This document shows positions 1 through 8,086 of a DNA stretch of 64,000 nt, one piece after another. The DNA comes from Phytohabitans sp036906915. GTDB lineage: Bacteria > Actinomycetota > Actinomycetes > Mycobacteriales > Micromonosporaceae. How positions within the stretch are numbered: position 1 is the first letter of the stretch; every line of letters starts with the position of its first letter. The notes under the pieces were generated by a model. It ran no database searches, had not been told where the DNA came from, and saw only the letters and a program-made list of their open reading frames with translations. The position numbers and the translations under genes were made by a program. Location of the stretch: contig NZ_JBAKHX010000025.1 in assembly GCF_036906915.1 (NCBI RefSeq), positions 31,537-95,536 on the forward strand. Direction: 5' to 3'.

Positions 1-1639
1 AGGCTCGACCAGCACAAAATGCCAGAAAGTCGTTGGCGGCCTGTAGCGCCTCGTCTTCGTCCTCGTATCGCTTGCTTTTAAGGTATTCGGTCAGAAAGCG
101 AAGTATCTCCTCCCGAGGTAACGCAACCCGTTGCTTGGTATCCGTGAGCAGGCGCCAAGCCAGTTGCTGAACGGCTGGCCTGATATCTGCGGCGAACCTT
201 AATGGTACATGCACGCCTCGTGACTTATCCCAGCGTTCGAATAGCATCTCGGCACATTTCTCGTACACCTCAGGCCTATTTCGAGGGATGTACTGCATCG
301 AAGCATACATTCCGCATAGCAATGACAGCAGGAGAGGGTTTGACCGCAAGTCGGCGGCCGCTGCGGCGCTTTCTACCAGGAATGCGTCAGCCAACTGTTG
401 CGACGGCTCTTGGTATAGAGCGGAACTTGCCGCAAACCACTTACCAACATAGCTCGCGATTTGACTTTCAACGAAGGGCCGCACCGCATATGTCGGAAAC
501 TGGTCGGCGTCTAACGGTGCATCGAAGTACCCCACGACCCTAGAAGTGACCACCATCTGCGTTAGGGGATAACGGTTTGCGAATCCGGTGATCAACTGCG
601 CCAGATGACCGCGCAGGGAGGAGTCACCAAGCTCGTCTACACCATCAAGAATCAAAATAGCACGGCCACTGAGAAGTACATGTTCGATCGTCTCAAGGCT
701 CGGAAAGACGTGATGTGGTCGACCGCAACTTGCCTTAATGCAGTCGAGTAATGTCGAATCGGCCGACTCCCGCAGCATGTCGGTATGATCACGAAGTATT
801 ACCAAGAGGGGTACACGATTTTGCAGGATGGGCACCCGATCCGTAGCCAAATCAAATGCGAATTTCGAAGCAAACGTCGACTTTCCGGCTCCCGGATCGC
901 CAAGTAGGACGAAGCGTAGTTGTGTACTGACCAGCGTATTAGCATCGATGAGCGGCTTACCGCCAAGCGGGCCTGCGTCTCGGCTATCAGTGTAGCGACT
1001 TATGTACTGAGGTACGTAAATCTTGGAGTAGGGAAGTGGCCGACTGAGGGCAGCATGTGGCAGTTTCATTGTTCCATACGCGGCTTTAATCTGTGCGCGA
1101 AGCGCAGCGGTGAAGGCGTCCACCTCAGACAAGACACCTAGATGCTTCATGACTTCACAATTGCGCACAGAAGCGGCCGACATCTTGGCGCTTGTTGCTA
1201 CAAGGGAGCTGGAAGCTTTCGCGGAACCCGGAACCTGCAGTCGAGCGAGTGTCTCATTGGCCGCCCGCACAACCAGGTTATATATTAACTCGGTTGCCTC
1301 GTATAGGGAGTGAGCCTCAGGGCCGAGCGCCAATCTTAGGCTAAGCCGTAGCTCCTCGCGCGCTGCAGCAAGGTCAACTTCGTCCGCTCCATTGTAGATC
1401 GAAACCGTGACATGCAGCGCTACCTGCTCGAACTGCGCTGAGCCGAGAAAAGAGACGATGTTCCGCCGCTCCTGATCGGACATCGCAGTAAGCAGATCCT
1501 CGCTAACATTCTCTGGAAGAAGGGGGAAGAGTTTCGCTTCCATGCTCCGGCGTCTACGACGCTCCGCTAGCTTCGGCAAGAAGAACCTCGCCGCCCCCAC
1601 TACGGCCTTTACGATTCCTGTCTCAACCGCACCCGACAC
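1..1639 (-). CDS. NACHT-domain NTPase (NLR-like), C-terminus beyond the window
   Basis: About 546 residues are visible, with no stop codon before the window edge. A Walker A motif GDPGAGKST lies at about residues 247-255 and a Walker B motif ILILDGVDEL at about 327-336. SNPLLLSLLC near 434 matches the helical part that follows a NACHT core. The ~220 residues ahead of the NTPase form a predicted helical N-terminal region. The C-terminal sensor or repeat region is off the left edge. I chose GTG at 1639, which has GGAG 11 nt upstream; ATG at 1543 is the alternative. Bacterial NACHT proteins are STAND ATPases, and several are known antiphage NLR homologues; a defence role here is inference. Codon use is more A/T-rich than the neighbours and includes a TTA codon (about residue 118), which is rare in these genomes and suggests transfer. 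Confidence 0.85.
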   Translation of the reverse strand, partial: MSGAVETGIVKAVVGAARFFLPKLAERRRRRSMEAKLFPLLPENVSEDLLTAMSDQERRNIVSFLGSAQFEQVALHVTVSIYNGADEVDLAAAREELRLSLRLALGPEAHSLYEATELIYNLVVRAANETLARLQVPGSAKASSSLVATSAKMSAASVRNCEVMKHLGVLSEVDAFTAALRAQIKAAYGTMKLPHAALSRPLPYSKIYVPQYISRYTDSRDAGPLGGKPLIDANTLVSTQLRFVLLGDPGAGKSTFASKFAFDLATDRVPILQNRVPLLVILRDHTDMLRESADSTLLDCIKASCGRPHHVFPSLETIEHVLLSGRAILILDGVDELGDSSLRGHLAQLITGFANRYPLTQMVVTSRVVGYFDAPLDADQFPTYAVRPFVESQIASYVGKWFAASSALYQEPSQQLADAFLVESAAAAADLRSNPLLLSLLCGMYASMQYIPRNRPEVYEKCAEMLFERWDKSRGVHVPLRFAADIRPAVQQLAWRLLTDTKQRVALPREEILRFLTEYLKSKRYEDEDEALQAANDFLAFCAGRA

Positions 1640-1936
1640 TTCGATCCACACTCCAGTCCGTATACGATGTTTGACTGGTTGTGAGGATGCTACCGGTCGT
1701 TACGAAAGTCGCGGTAGCCCTCGTCGCCCTGCTCACCTTTGCATGAAGGTCGCCTACTTGAACCGAATGCCCAGGCCGCTCCTGGACGAAGCCCGTTGTA
1801 CGCCGCAGTCACGTCGCTGTCTATGTCCCTGGTCGGTCGCATCGTCTGTCCCGGATCGCCGTCTCCTGGCACGTCTCTCGTGTCTCGCAGCTGCCGAATT
1901 GATCTCTTCTGGATCAAGCGCGCCGCTGCGCGGCGC

Positions 1937-2048
1937 GGCCCACAGGGCGGGTGCGGTGAGCCGCCCGGCGGGAAGCCGCCCCGGACCGCTGCGCGGCCGG
2001 GGCGGGAAGCCACCGCGCTGCCGGGCAGCCGCACCCACCCCGTGGGCC
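1937..2048. repeat. Large imperfect palindrome, first of two
   Basis: The 20 bases at 1937-1956 match the reverse complement of 2029-2048 at 18 of 20 positions. The GC-rich interior also partly pairs around a centre near 1992. GGCGGGAAGCC occurs twice inside, near 1967 and 2001. Function unknown. Confidence 0.6.
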
Positions 2049-2068
2049 AAACGGGATCGTGGAAGACC

Positions 2069-2085
2069 ATGGGGCTCCGCCCCAT
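2069..2085. repeat. Short perfect hairpin
   Basis: ATGGGGC at 2069-2075 and GCCCCAT at 2079-2085 form a 7-bp stem with a 3-nt loop. There is no following T run, so it is not clearly a terminator. Confidence 0.5.
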
Positions 2086-2115
2086 ACCCCGGCCCTCCTC
2101 GGAGAGCGGGTTCCG

Positions 2116-2253
2116 GCGGCTCTCCTCGTCGGGCACCGCAAGGGCTACCAGGTGCCGCGGACGTAGCCAAGGTCGTTCGTCCGTGGGGCGCTCCACCTTG
2201 TCCACGCCCGCGACACCTGGCCGGTCGGTGACTGCCCGACGAGGAGAGCCGCC
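2116..2253. repeat. Large imperfect palindrome, second of two
   Basis: The outer 21 bases (2116-2136 against 2233-2253) are exact reverse complements, beginning GGCGGCTCTCCTCGTC. The inner arms remain similar: CCAGGTG, CGCGG and CAAGGT blocks recur in the same order on both strands out to the centre near 2185. A smaller stem, GGAGAGC/GCTCTCC (2101-2107, 2119-2125), overlaps the left arm. Translating both strands gives related peptides, as expected of a true inverted duplication. Confidence 0.75.
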
Positions 2254-2311
2254 TCCCAGACGCCACAGCAGGCGGTAGAACTCTTGTGGACGCGCAAGAG
2301 ATAATGGCCCC

Positions 2312-2539
2312 ATGGCAGCCAGGATCTCCATCGACCACCGGATCATGGGTGGCGTTCCGTGCGTCGCCGGGACTCGCATCCCGGTGGCCACCGTCGTCGG
2401 CCTGCTCGGGCAGGGCTTCAGCGTCGATGACGTCCTGGCGGACTACTCCACGCTCACCCGTGAAGACGTCCTGGCCGCGCTCCAGTTCGCCGCCAACGCG
2501 GTCGACGAGCGCGAGCTGCCCCTGCGGCTGACCGCGTGA
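2312..2539 (+). CDS. DUF433 family antitoxin-like protein
   Basis: This 75-residue protein has the DUF433 pattern: an N-terminal strand region with GTRIPVATVV, followed by a helix-turn-helix-like part (FSVDDVLADY, LTREDVLAAL). DUF433 proteins are small DNA-binding-like proteins often encoded just before a PIN-like DUF5615 partner, as the VapB half of VapBC45-type pairs. The next gene fits that arrangement and overlaps by 4 bp (GTGA). GATAAT at 2300-2305 is a possible -10 six bases ahead of the ATG. Antitoxin activity is inferred from family and context. Confidence 0.85.
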   Translation: MAARISIDHRIMGGVPCVAGTRIPVATVVGLLGQGFSVDDVLADYSTLTREDVLAALQFAANAVDERELPLRLTA

Positions 2540-2898
2540 AGTTCCTCGTCGACGAGTGCCTGCCGCAGCGGGTCGCCGACATGCTCAACACGGCGGGGCA
2601 CGACGCCATCCACGTCGTTGGCTGCGGGATGACCGGTGCGCCGGATGAGGAAGTGCTCCGCAAGGCTGTTGAAGACGGGCGGGTCTTGATCTCTGCGGAC
2701 ACGGACTTTGGGGAGATCCTGGCCCGGACGCAGGGGCGCACGCCGAGCGTGATCCTCTTCCGCCGCCATGACCGGCTCCCCACGTCTCACGTCGCGATCC
2801 TCCTGGCCAACCTCGATACCGTGGAGGACGAGCTGGTGAAGGGCGCGTTCGTCGTCATCACCGACGACCGTCTTCGGATACGCGCGCTGCCCATCTGA
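2536..2898 (+). CDS. DUF5615 family PIN-like protein (putative toxin)
   Basis: This 120-residue protein begins KFLVDECLP and contains DGRVLISADTDFGEIL and VILFRR, the conserved acidic core of DUF5615/Mut7-C-like PIN folds. Such proteins are predicted metal-dependent RNases. The acidic residues visible at the expected places are D6/E7 and the ADTDF cluster near residue 55. It is translationally coupled to the DUF433 gene by a GTGA overlap, the usual toxin-antitoxin layout. It lies between the palindrome block and a tRNA fragment, consistent with an island. Nuclease activity is inferred, not shown. Confidence 0.85.
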   Translation: MKFLVDECLPQRVADMLNTAGHDAIHVVGCGMTGAPDEEVLRKAVEDGRVLISADTDFGEILARTQGRTPSVILFRRHDRLPTSHVAILLANLDTVEDELVKGAFVVITDDRLRIRALPI

Positions 2899-2991
2899 CG
2901 CGTGCAGCGGACGTGCAATGATCATGGCGCGGTGACTGGCACCGAGCCGTAGGGACCCAGGTCAGCAACGAGCAGGCACAACAGCCGCCAC

Positions 2992-3040
2992 CGATTTCCT
3001 AAACCGTGTGTCGCAAGTTCGAATCTTGCCGGGGGCACCA
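2992..3040 (+). other. 3' half of tRNA-Arg(CCU), probable att site
   Basis: From the anticodon loop (TTCCTAA) through a T-arm with loop TTCGAAT (3018-3024) to acceptor CGGGGGC and CCA (3030-3040), this reads as the 3' half of an actinobacterial tRNA-Arg(CCU). The T-stem GCAAG/CTTGC is fully paired. No GCCCCCG 5' acceptor or D-arm lies in the 60 bases before it, so it is not a complete gene. Tyrosine integrases commonly leave such 3' halves as attL/attR, so it likely marks the boundary of an integrated element whose other end is off-window. Confidence 0.7.
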
Positions 3041-3548
3041 CCACCGACGCGGCTACCAGCGCGTGCGAGCCCAACATCCAAAATCCACCGCATCGACGTT
3101 GGATGCCCCGATGGCAGGACTGCTTCGGTCCCTGAATGAGCCGTACACCCTACCAGGCTCGCACTATGCAACCGGCAGGCGATATAAGTCCGCGCGCCCT
3201 TAGCTATTTGCATATTGCAAGGTGCCGCATTGGTGAACGTGGCACTTTTCTACGCGTCGAGGGACTTCTCTGTAGGAGATAGGCCTACTCGACAGTTCGT
3301 GGTGGGAATATCGCTACCGGTAAGCTGTAGAGAACTCAATACTATCAACTCTGTCAATGCAATACGTGACTGGCCAGGGGATACGTCGCCGCAGCCGCCT
3401 GAGCCCGGCACAAATACCAAATCAGATCTAGCTATTTCCCGTGCTAGTGATACTGTTCCCCGCTGGCGGTGATCTTTGGGGGCCGACGCCCACTGATCAC
3501 GGAGGTATTCAGCAGTCTGGCCGCCATGTGCGGCTGGGGGGAGCGAAT
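3041..3548. other. Intergenic stretch without recognisable gene
   Basis: About 500 bases of mixed composition, lower in GC than most of the window. The only structure noted is a short palindrome, TTGCA-TAT-TGCAA, at 3208-3220. No convincing coding sequence was seen on either strand. Confidence 0.5.
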
Positions 3549-3701
3549 ATGAGGTGGGTTCTGCGGTCCGCAGTTCTCGCAATACTTGGGACGGGCCTCG
3601 CCGTCGGCGCGGTCTCGGCTCCGGCGCAAGCCCATGAGGCAAAGCCGTCGTCCTACGCACACGTCAAGGTCTGCTACGAACCGTACGTGCACTTCGAGTA
3701 G
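3549..3701 (+). CDS. Small secreted peptide, unknown function
   Basis: A 50-residue product starts at an ATG preceded by a G-rich ribosome site (3536-3544). Residues 1-26 look like a Sec signal: RW at the front, a hydrophobic core VLAILGTGLAVGAV, and a cleavage-like APAQA. The mature part would be only about 24 residues (starting HEAKPSS) with a single Cys. I recognise no family. It sits alone upstream of the two-component pair. Confidence 0.55.
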   Translation: MRWVLRSAVLAILGTGLAVGAVSAPAQAHEAKPSSYAHVKVCYEPYVHFE

Positions 3702-3746
3702 TCCAGCGGTTTTCCCCAGGCCATGACCTGCGGAAAACCACAACGG

Positions 3747-3752
3747 TAGCCT
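3747..3752 (+). promoter_or_regulatory. -10 element (TAGCCT) for leaderless kinase mRNA
   Basis: TAGCCT ends 7 nt before the ATG at 3760, and there is no Shine-Dalgarno sequence. This geometry is typical of leaderless actinobacterial transcripts. Confidence 0.5.
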
Positions 3753-3759
3753 CGCGACC

Positions 3760-4854
3760 ATGTGGCAGGGCTGGGCACGGACTGGGCTGGGCGTCGCGTT
3801 GGGGGCGCTCAGTGCCGTGCTTGAGCTGGCCTACGTCGTGCTCGCTGGCTTCCTAGCGGCGGTTCCCGGAGCACGGCGGGCGGTCTACGGGGGCGCCCGC
3901 CGTCTTGCCGCGATGGAGCGGCGGCGGCTGGCCGCCTTTTACGGCGCCGAGAACGCGGCCGACTTCACCGGCGAGCGTGCCTATCGTTACCTGGCGGTCC
4001 GCTGGGCGGTCGGGCTGCTCGGCGGACTGCTCGTCCTGCTGTTCGTCTACGGGGTGGCGGTAGGAGCCGTCTGGGTCTGGCATTTTCTCATCGGGCGCAG
4101 CGCTCTGATCACCTTCGGCTCGCAGGTGGTGATTGGCATGGTGCTGCTCTTCATCAGTGTGCAGGGGTTCGTCGGGCTCGTCGCACTGGAGCGGAGGGTG
4201 GCGCGGCACTTCCTCGGGCCGAGTGAGCGGGAGCGACTGGAGCGGCGGATCACCGAGCTCGCCACGAGCCGTGCCGGGGTGGTGGAGGCGGTCGATGCCG
4301 AACGCCGCCGGATCGAACGCGACCTGCACGATGGAGTGCAGCAAAGGCTGGTCGCGCTCGGCATGCTGCTTGGGCGGGCTCGGCGCACCCAGGGCGACAG
4401 TGACCTGCTGCGACAGGCGCACGAGGAGGCGCGGCAGATCCTCGACGAGCTGCGCGACGTTGCCTGGCGGGCGTATCCGGCCGCGCTGGACCATCTCGGC
4501 CTGGACGAGGCGTTGCTGCGGGTCGCCGAGCGGGCCGGATTGCCGGTGCGGGTTCGTTACGAGCTGACTGAGCGGCCAGCTAGGCCGGTGGAGACGGCGG
4601 CCTACTTCGTGGTGTCGGAAGCGGTCACCAACGCGGCCAAGCATTCGCGGGCCAGCACGGTCATTGTGCGGGTGTCCACTGAGGAGGGCAGGGTGTTGGT
4701 GCGCGTGCGCGATGACGGTGTGGGCGGAGCTGATCCGGCCGGCGGTGGCCTGTCCGGGCTGGCGCGGCGGGTCGCCGCGCTCGACGGCCGGTTCGATGTG
4801 GACAGTCCGGTTGGTGGGCCGACGACCATCGTGGCGGAGCTGCCATGCGCGTGA
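3760..4854 (+). CDS. Sensor histidine kinase, HisKA_3/NarX-DegS type
   Basis: This 364-residue membrane kinase has hydrophobic segments near 9-35, 78-111 and 117-144. The HisKA_3 dimerisation box ERRRIERDLHDGVQQRL puts the phospho-acceptor at His190. The HATPase_c region includes an N-box (AVTNAAKHS, about 290) and a G-box (DDGVGG, then GGGLSGL, about 318-335). There is no large extracellular sensor domain, so it probably senses through its membrane part. Its stop overlaps the start of the response regulator at 4845 by 10 bp, so the two form a coupled pair. Confidence 0.93.
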   Translation: MWQGWARTGLGVALGALSAVLELAYVVLAGFLAAVPGARRAVYGGARRLAAMERRRLAAFYGAENAADFTGERAYRYLAVRWAVGLLGGLLVLLFVYGVAVGAVWVWHFLIGRSALITFGSQVVIGMVLLFISVQGFVGLVALERRVARHFLGPSERERLERRITELATSRAGVVEAVDAERRRIERDLHDGVQQRLVALGMLLGRARRTQGDSDLLRQAHEEARQILDELRDVAWRAYPAALDHLGLDEALLRVAERAGLPVRVRYELTERPARPVETAAYFVVSEAVTNAAKHSRASTVIVRVSTEEGRVLVRVRDDGVGGADPAGGGLSGLARRVAALDGRFDVDSPVGGPTTIVAELPCA

Positions 4855-5489
4855 TGCTGGCCGAAGACTCGACGCTGCTTCGGGAGGGCCTGGTCCGGTT
4901 GCTCGCCGACGAGGGGCACGAGGTCGTCGCCGCCGTCGGCGACGGCGACGCGCTGCTCGCGGCTGTCGCCGCGGACCAGCCGGACGTCGTGGTCGTCGAC
5001 GTGCGGATGCCGCCGACTCACACGGACGAAGGGCTGCGCGCCGCCATGGAGCTGCGTGGCCGGTGGCCGCGCGTCGGGGTCCTGGTGCTTTCCCAGTACG
5101 TCGAGAGGCGTTACGCGGTCGAGTTGCTCACCGCGCACACCGACGGTGTCGGGTACCTCTTGAAGGATCGTGTCGCGCAGGTGGGTGAGTTCCTCGAGGC
5201 GCTGGACCGGGTCGGGGCCGGCGGCACCGCGTTCGATCCGGAGGTGGTGCGGCAGCTGCTCGCCCGGACCACTCACACCGACCCGCTGAGCCGGCTGACA
5301 CCCCGCGAGCGTGACGTGCTCGACCACATGGCGCAGGGGCACACCAACGCCACGATCGCCGAGCAGTTGCACGTCTCGCAGAGCGCGGTCGAGAAGCACG
5401 TCAACAGCATCTTCGACAAGCTCGACCTGTCGCACACGACGGGGTACAGCCGGCGGGTGCTCGCCGTGCTGAGGTATCTGGGCTCGTAG
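4845..5489 (+). CDS. NarL/FixJ-type response regulator
   Basis: This 214-residue protein has an N-terminal receiver with acidic pocket E7/D8 and phospho-acceptor D52 (VVVVDVRMPP), and a LuxR-type helix-turn-helix at about 151-195 (LTPRERDVLDHMAQGHTN... VEKHVNSIF). It is the cognate partner of the preceding HisKA_3 kinase, with overlapping genes. Targets are unknown; the nearest candidates are its own operon and the secreted peptide upstream. It ends directly against the convergent Smr gene, with no spacer. Confidence 0.93.
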   Translation: MRVMLAEDSTLLREGLVRLLADEGHEVVAAVGDGDALLAAVAADQPDVVVVDVRMPPTHTDEGLRAAMELRGRWPRVGVLVLSQYVERRYAVELLTAHTDGVGYLLKDRVAQVGEFLEALDRVGAGGTAFDPEVVRQLLARTTHTDPLSRLTPRERDVLDHMAQGHTNATIAEQLHVSQSAVEKHVNSIFDKLDLSHTTGYSRRVLAVLRYLGS

Positions 5490-5744
5490 TCAGCGCCAGC
5501 GGAAGTGTATGAAGAGGCGGCCGAAGTTCTTGGAGTCCTTCTCGACGCGGTGGTACAGCGCCTTGATCTCCTTCTGGTCGAGGAACCGCAGCACCCGCTT
5601 CTTGAGCTGCCCGGATCCCTTACCCGGGATGATCTCGACGAGAGTGGCCTTCTTGGCGACCGCCTCGTCGATGATCCCCCGGAGCGCACGATCGATGTCG
5701 TGCCCCCGGTTGAAGATGTCATGCAAGTCCAGCTTGAGCTTCAT
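5490..5744 (-). CDS. Smr-domain protein (stand-alone)
   Basis: From ATG 5744 the product is 84 residues and is essentially only an Smr domain: MKLKLDLHD at the start, VEIIPGKGSGQLKKRVL in the middle and LFIHFRW at the end. The LDLH and GKGSG motifs are the Smr signatures. Smr domains are nicking nucleases or nucleic-acid binders in MutS2 and stand-alone proteins; the substrate here is unknown. An in-frame ATG at 5795 would add 17 residues, but neither start has a clear ribosome site. I chose 5744 because related short proteins begin at the LDLH strand. Confidence 0.85.
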   Translation of the reverse strand: MKLKLDLHDIFNRGHDIDRALRGIIDEAVAKKATLVEIIPGKGSGQLKKRVLRFLDQKEIKALYHRVEKDSKNFGRLFIHFRWR

Positions 5745-5825
5745 CAGATCGGATGTTAGCTGGCCAGCCGGGGTGGCAGATCGATCCATTGACATGTTGG
5801 AAACGCGTTGAGAACATTCCAGGGT

Positions 5826-5839
5826 TGGGAGCGCTCCCA
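5826..5839. promoter_or_regulatory. CebR-type operator
   Basis: TGGGAGCGCTCCCA is a perfect 14-bp palindrome and matches the cellulose-response CebR box known from Streptomyces. It lies 17-30 nt ahead of the GH9 start, a position suited to repression that is relieved by cello-oligosaccharides. Confidence 0.8.
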
Positions 5840-5856
5840 CAACTGGAAGGAACGAC

Positions 5857-8076
5857 GTGACAAAACGGACACGACGGCTCGCCGTCACGGTCGCGGCGGC
5901 GCTGGCCGCGACCGGGCTGACCGCCTCTACGGCGTACGCGGACGGGCCGGAGCAGATCGTCAACGGCACCTTCGACAACGGTCATGCCCCCTGGTGGGGC
6001 ACGGCCAACATCACTCTCGACTCCAGCAGCGGGCAGCTCTGCGCTGACATTCCCGGCGGCACCGTCAACGCCTGGGACGCCATCGTGGGCATCAACGACA
6101 TCCCGCTCGTCAGCGGCGAAACATACGCGTACAAGTTCTTCGCCACGGGCACGCCCGCGCGGGTGGCCAAGGCGCTCGTCCAGATCGGCGCCGACCCGTG
6201 GACACAGTATTTCGGCGCGACTCCCGAGTTCAGTCCGTCCGGCAACGACTATTCGTACACGTTCACCTCGCCGGTCGACCTCACCAACGGGCAGGTCGTC
6301 TTCCAGCTTGGCGGCAGCGCTGAGCCGTGGCGGTTCTGCCTCGACAACGTCTCGTTGGCCGGCGGTGCGGTCGCCGAACCGTACGTGCCGGACACCGGGC
6401 CGCGGGTGCGCGTCAACCAGGTCGGCTACGTGCCCGACGGGCCAAAGAACGCCACCCTCGTCACGGAGGCCACAACGGCCCTGCCGTGGCAGCTCAAGAA
6501 CGCCGCCGGCGCCGTGGTCGCGAACGGTAAGACCGCGCCGCGCGGCGTCGACGCCTCGTCGGGCCAGAACGTACACACGATCACGTTCGACCGGTACACC
6601 AAGGCGGGCGCGGGCTACACGCTGGTCGCTGACGGCGAGACCAGCCGGCCGTTCGACATCGGCGCCGGGTACTGGGAGCAGTTGCGGCTCGACGCGCTCA
6701 AGTTCTACTACACCCAGCGCAGCGGGGTGGAGATCCTCGACAGCCTGCGGCCAGGGTACGGCCGGCCGGCCGGTCACGTCGGGGTCGCGCCCAACCAGGG
6801 TGACACGAGCGTGCCGTGCCAGCCGGGCGTCTGCGACTACACATTGGACGTCTCGGGTGGCTGGTACGACGCGGGTGACCATGGCAAGTACGTGGTCAAC
6901 GGGGGCATCTCCGTAGCCCAGATGATGAGCGAGTACGAGCGGTCGCGGAAGCCGTGGAAGCTCAAGGACGGCACGCTGGCGATCCCGGAGAGCGGCAACA
7001 AGGTGCCGGACATCCTCGACGAGGCGCGGTGGGAGCAGGAGTTCCTGCTGAGCATGCAGGTGCCGGCGGGTGAGGCGCTGGCGGGGATGGCGCACCACAA
7101 GATCCACGATGAGACGTGGACGGGGCTGCCGCTGCTGCCGCACCTCGACGATCGCAAGCGCGAGCTGCACCCGCCGTCGACCGCGGCGACGCTGAACCTG
7201 GCGGCCACCGCGGCCCAGGCGGCGCGCGTGTTCAAGCGGTACGACCAGCAGTTCGCGGCGCGCAACCTGGCCGCCGCGAAGCGCGCGTGGGCCGCCGCCA
7301 AGGCGCACCCGGACGTGCTTGCCGACCCGGCCGACGCCACCGGCGGCGGCGCCTACTCCGACGCGGACGTCAGCGACGAGTTCTACTGGGCGGCCGCCGA
7401 GCTGTACATCACCACGGGCGCCAAGGAGTACAGGGACTTCATCCTGGCCTCACCGCACCACACCTCGGACGTGTGGCGGGAGCGTGGCTTCGACTGGGGC
7501 TCGACGGCGGCTCTGGGCCGGCTCGACCTCGCCACGCTGCCCAACAAGTTGCCGGACCGGGCGCGGGTGCGGGCGTCGGTGCTCGAAGGTGCCGAGCGGT
7601 ACCTGGCGACGATCAAGGCACACCCGTACGGCATGCCGTACGCGCCGAGCGACAACCAGTTCGACTGGGGCTCCAACCAGCTCGTCATCAACAACCTGGT
7701 GGTCATCGCGACCGCGTACGACCTGAGCGGGCGGGCCAAGTACCGCGACGGCGTGCTGGAGGGGATGGACTACATCTTCGGCCGGAACGCGCTCAACATG
7801 TCGTACGTGACCGGGTACGGCGAGGTGGCGTCGAAGAACCAGCACAGCCGCTGGTACGCCCGGCAGCTCAATCCAGACCTGCCGAACCCGCCCAACGGGA
7901 CGCTCGCCGGCGGGCCGAACTCGTGGATCCAGGACCCGTTGGCCCAGCAGAAGCTGCGGGGCTGCGTCGGCCAGTTCTGCTACATCGACGACATCGAGTC
8001 CTGGTCGACGAACGAGCTGACGATCAACTGGAACGCCCCGTTGGCCTGGATAGCGGCCTTCATCGCGGACCTGTAG
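5857..8076 (+). CDS. Secreted GH9 endoglucanase with N-terminal CBM4-type module
   Basis: 739 residues. A signal peptide (1-28, ending AYA) is followed by a CBM4_9-like module (about 33-168), an Ig-like CelD_N domain (about 183-268) and a GH9 catalytic domain to the C-terminus. The GH9 signature GGWYDAGDHGKYVVNG carries the catalytic Asp pair D338/D341. The C-terminal NELTINWNAP carries the proton donor E720. It should cleave internal beta-1,4-glucosidic bonds in cellulose outside the cell. The GTG start follows AAGGAA. A CebR-type box sits just upstream. There is no C-terminal CBM2, and no sugar transporter genes are adjacent. Confidence 0.93.
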   Translation: MTKRTRRLAVTVAAALAATGLTASTAYADGPEQIVNGTFDNGHAPWWGTANITLDSSSGQLCADIPGGTVNAWDAIVGINDIPLVSGETYAYKFFATGTPARVAKALVQIGADPWTQYFGATPEFSPSGNDYSYTFTSPVDLTNGQVVFQLGGSAEPWRFCLDNVSLAGGAVAEPYVPDTGPRVRVNQVGYVPDGPKNATLVTEATTALPWQLKNAAGAVVANGKTAPRGVDASSGQNVHTITFDRYTKAGAGYTLVADGETSRPFDIGAGYWEQLRLDALKFYYTQRSGVEILDSLRPGYGRPAGHVGVAPNQGDTSVPCQPGVCDYTLDVSGGWYDAGDHGKYVVNGGISVAQMMSEYERSRKPWKLKDGTLAIPESGNKVPDILDEARWEQEFLLSMQVPAGEALAGMAHHKIHDETWTGLPLLPHLDDRKRELHPPSTAATLNLAATAAQAARVFKRYDQQFAARNLAAAKRAWAAAKAHPDVLADPADATGGGAYSDADVSDEFYWAAAELYITTGAKEYRDFILASPHHTSDVWRERGFDWGSTAALGRLDLATLPNKLPDRARVRASVLEGAERYLATIKAHPYGMPYAPSDNQFDWGSNQLVINNLVVIATAYDLSGRAKYRDGVLEGMDYIFGRNALNMSYVTGYGEVASKNQHSRWYARQLNPDLPNPPNGTLAGGPNSWIQDPLAQQKLRGCVGQFCYIDDIESWSTNELTINWNAPLAWIAAFIADL

Positions 8077-8086
8077 ACGCCGCCGC

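Larger units (their letters stand above)
1703..2311. other. Gene-free GC-rich spacer with palindromes
   Basis: About 600 bases lie between the NACHT gene and the DUF433 gene. All frames are rather open, but only because of GC content; no protein family is recognisable. The stretch is dominated by inverted repeats, listed separately at 1937-2048, 2069-2085 and 2116-2253. Confidence 0.6.

Noticed and set aside
1690..2391. Long open frames on both strands over the palindromic spacer
   Set aside because: Open because of GC content and inverted repeats; related peptides on opposite strands reflect the palindrome, not genes.
2930..3040. A complete tRNA gene ending at 3040
   Set aside because: No matching 5' acceptor strand or D-arm lies within the required distance; only the 3' half is present.
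3250..3660. Minus-strand gene of 136 codons
   Set aside because: It overlaps the small secreted peptide gene, lacks a ribosome site and shows no domain pattern.
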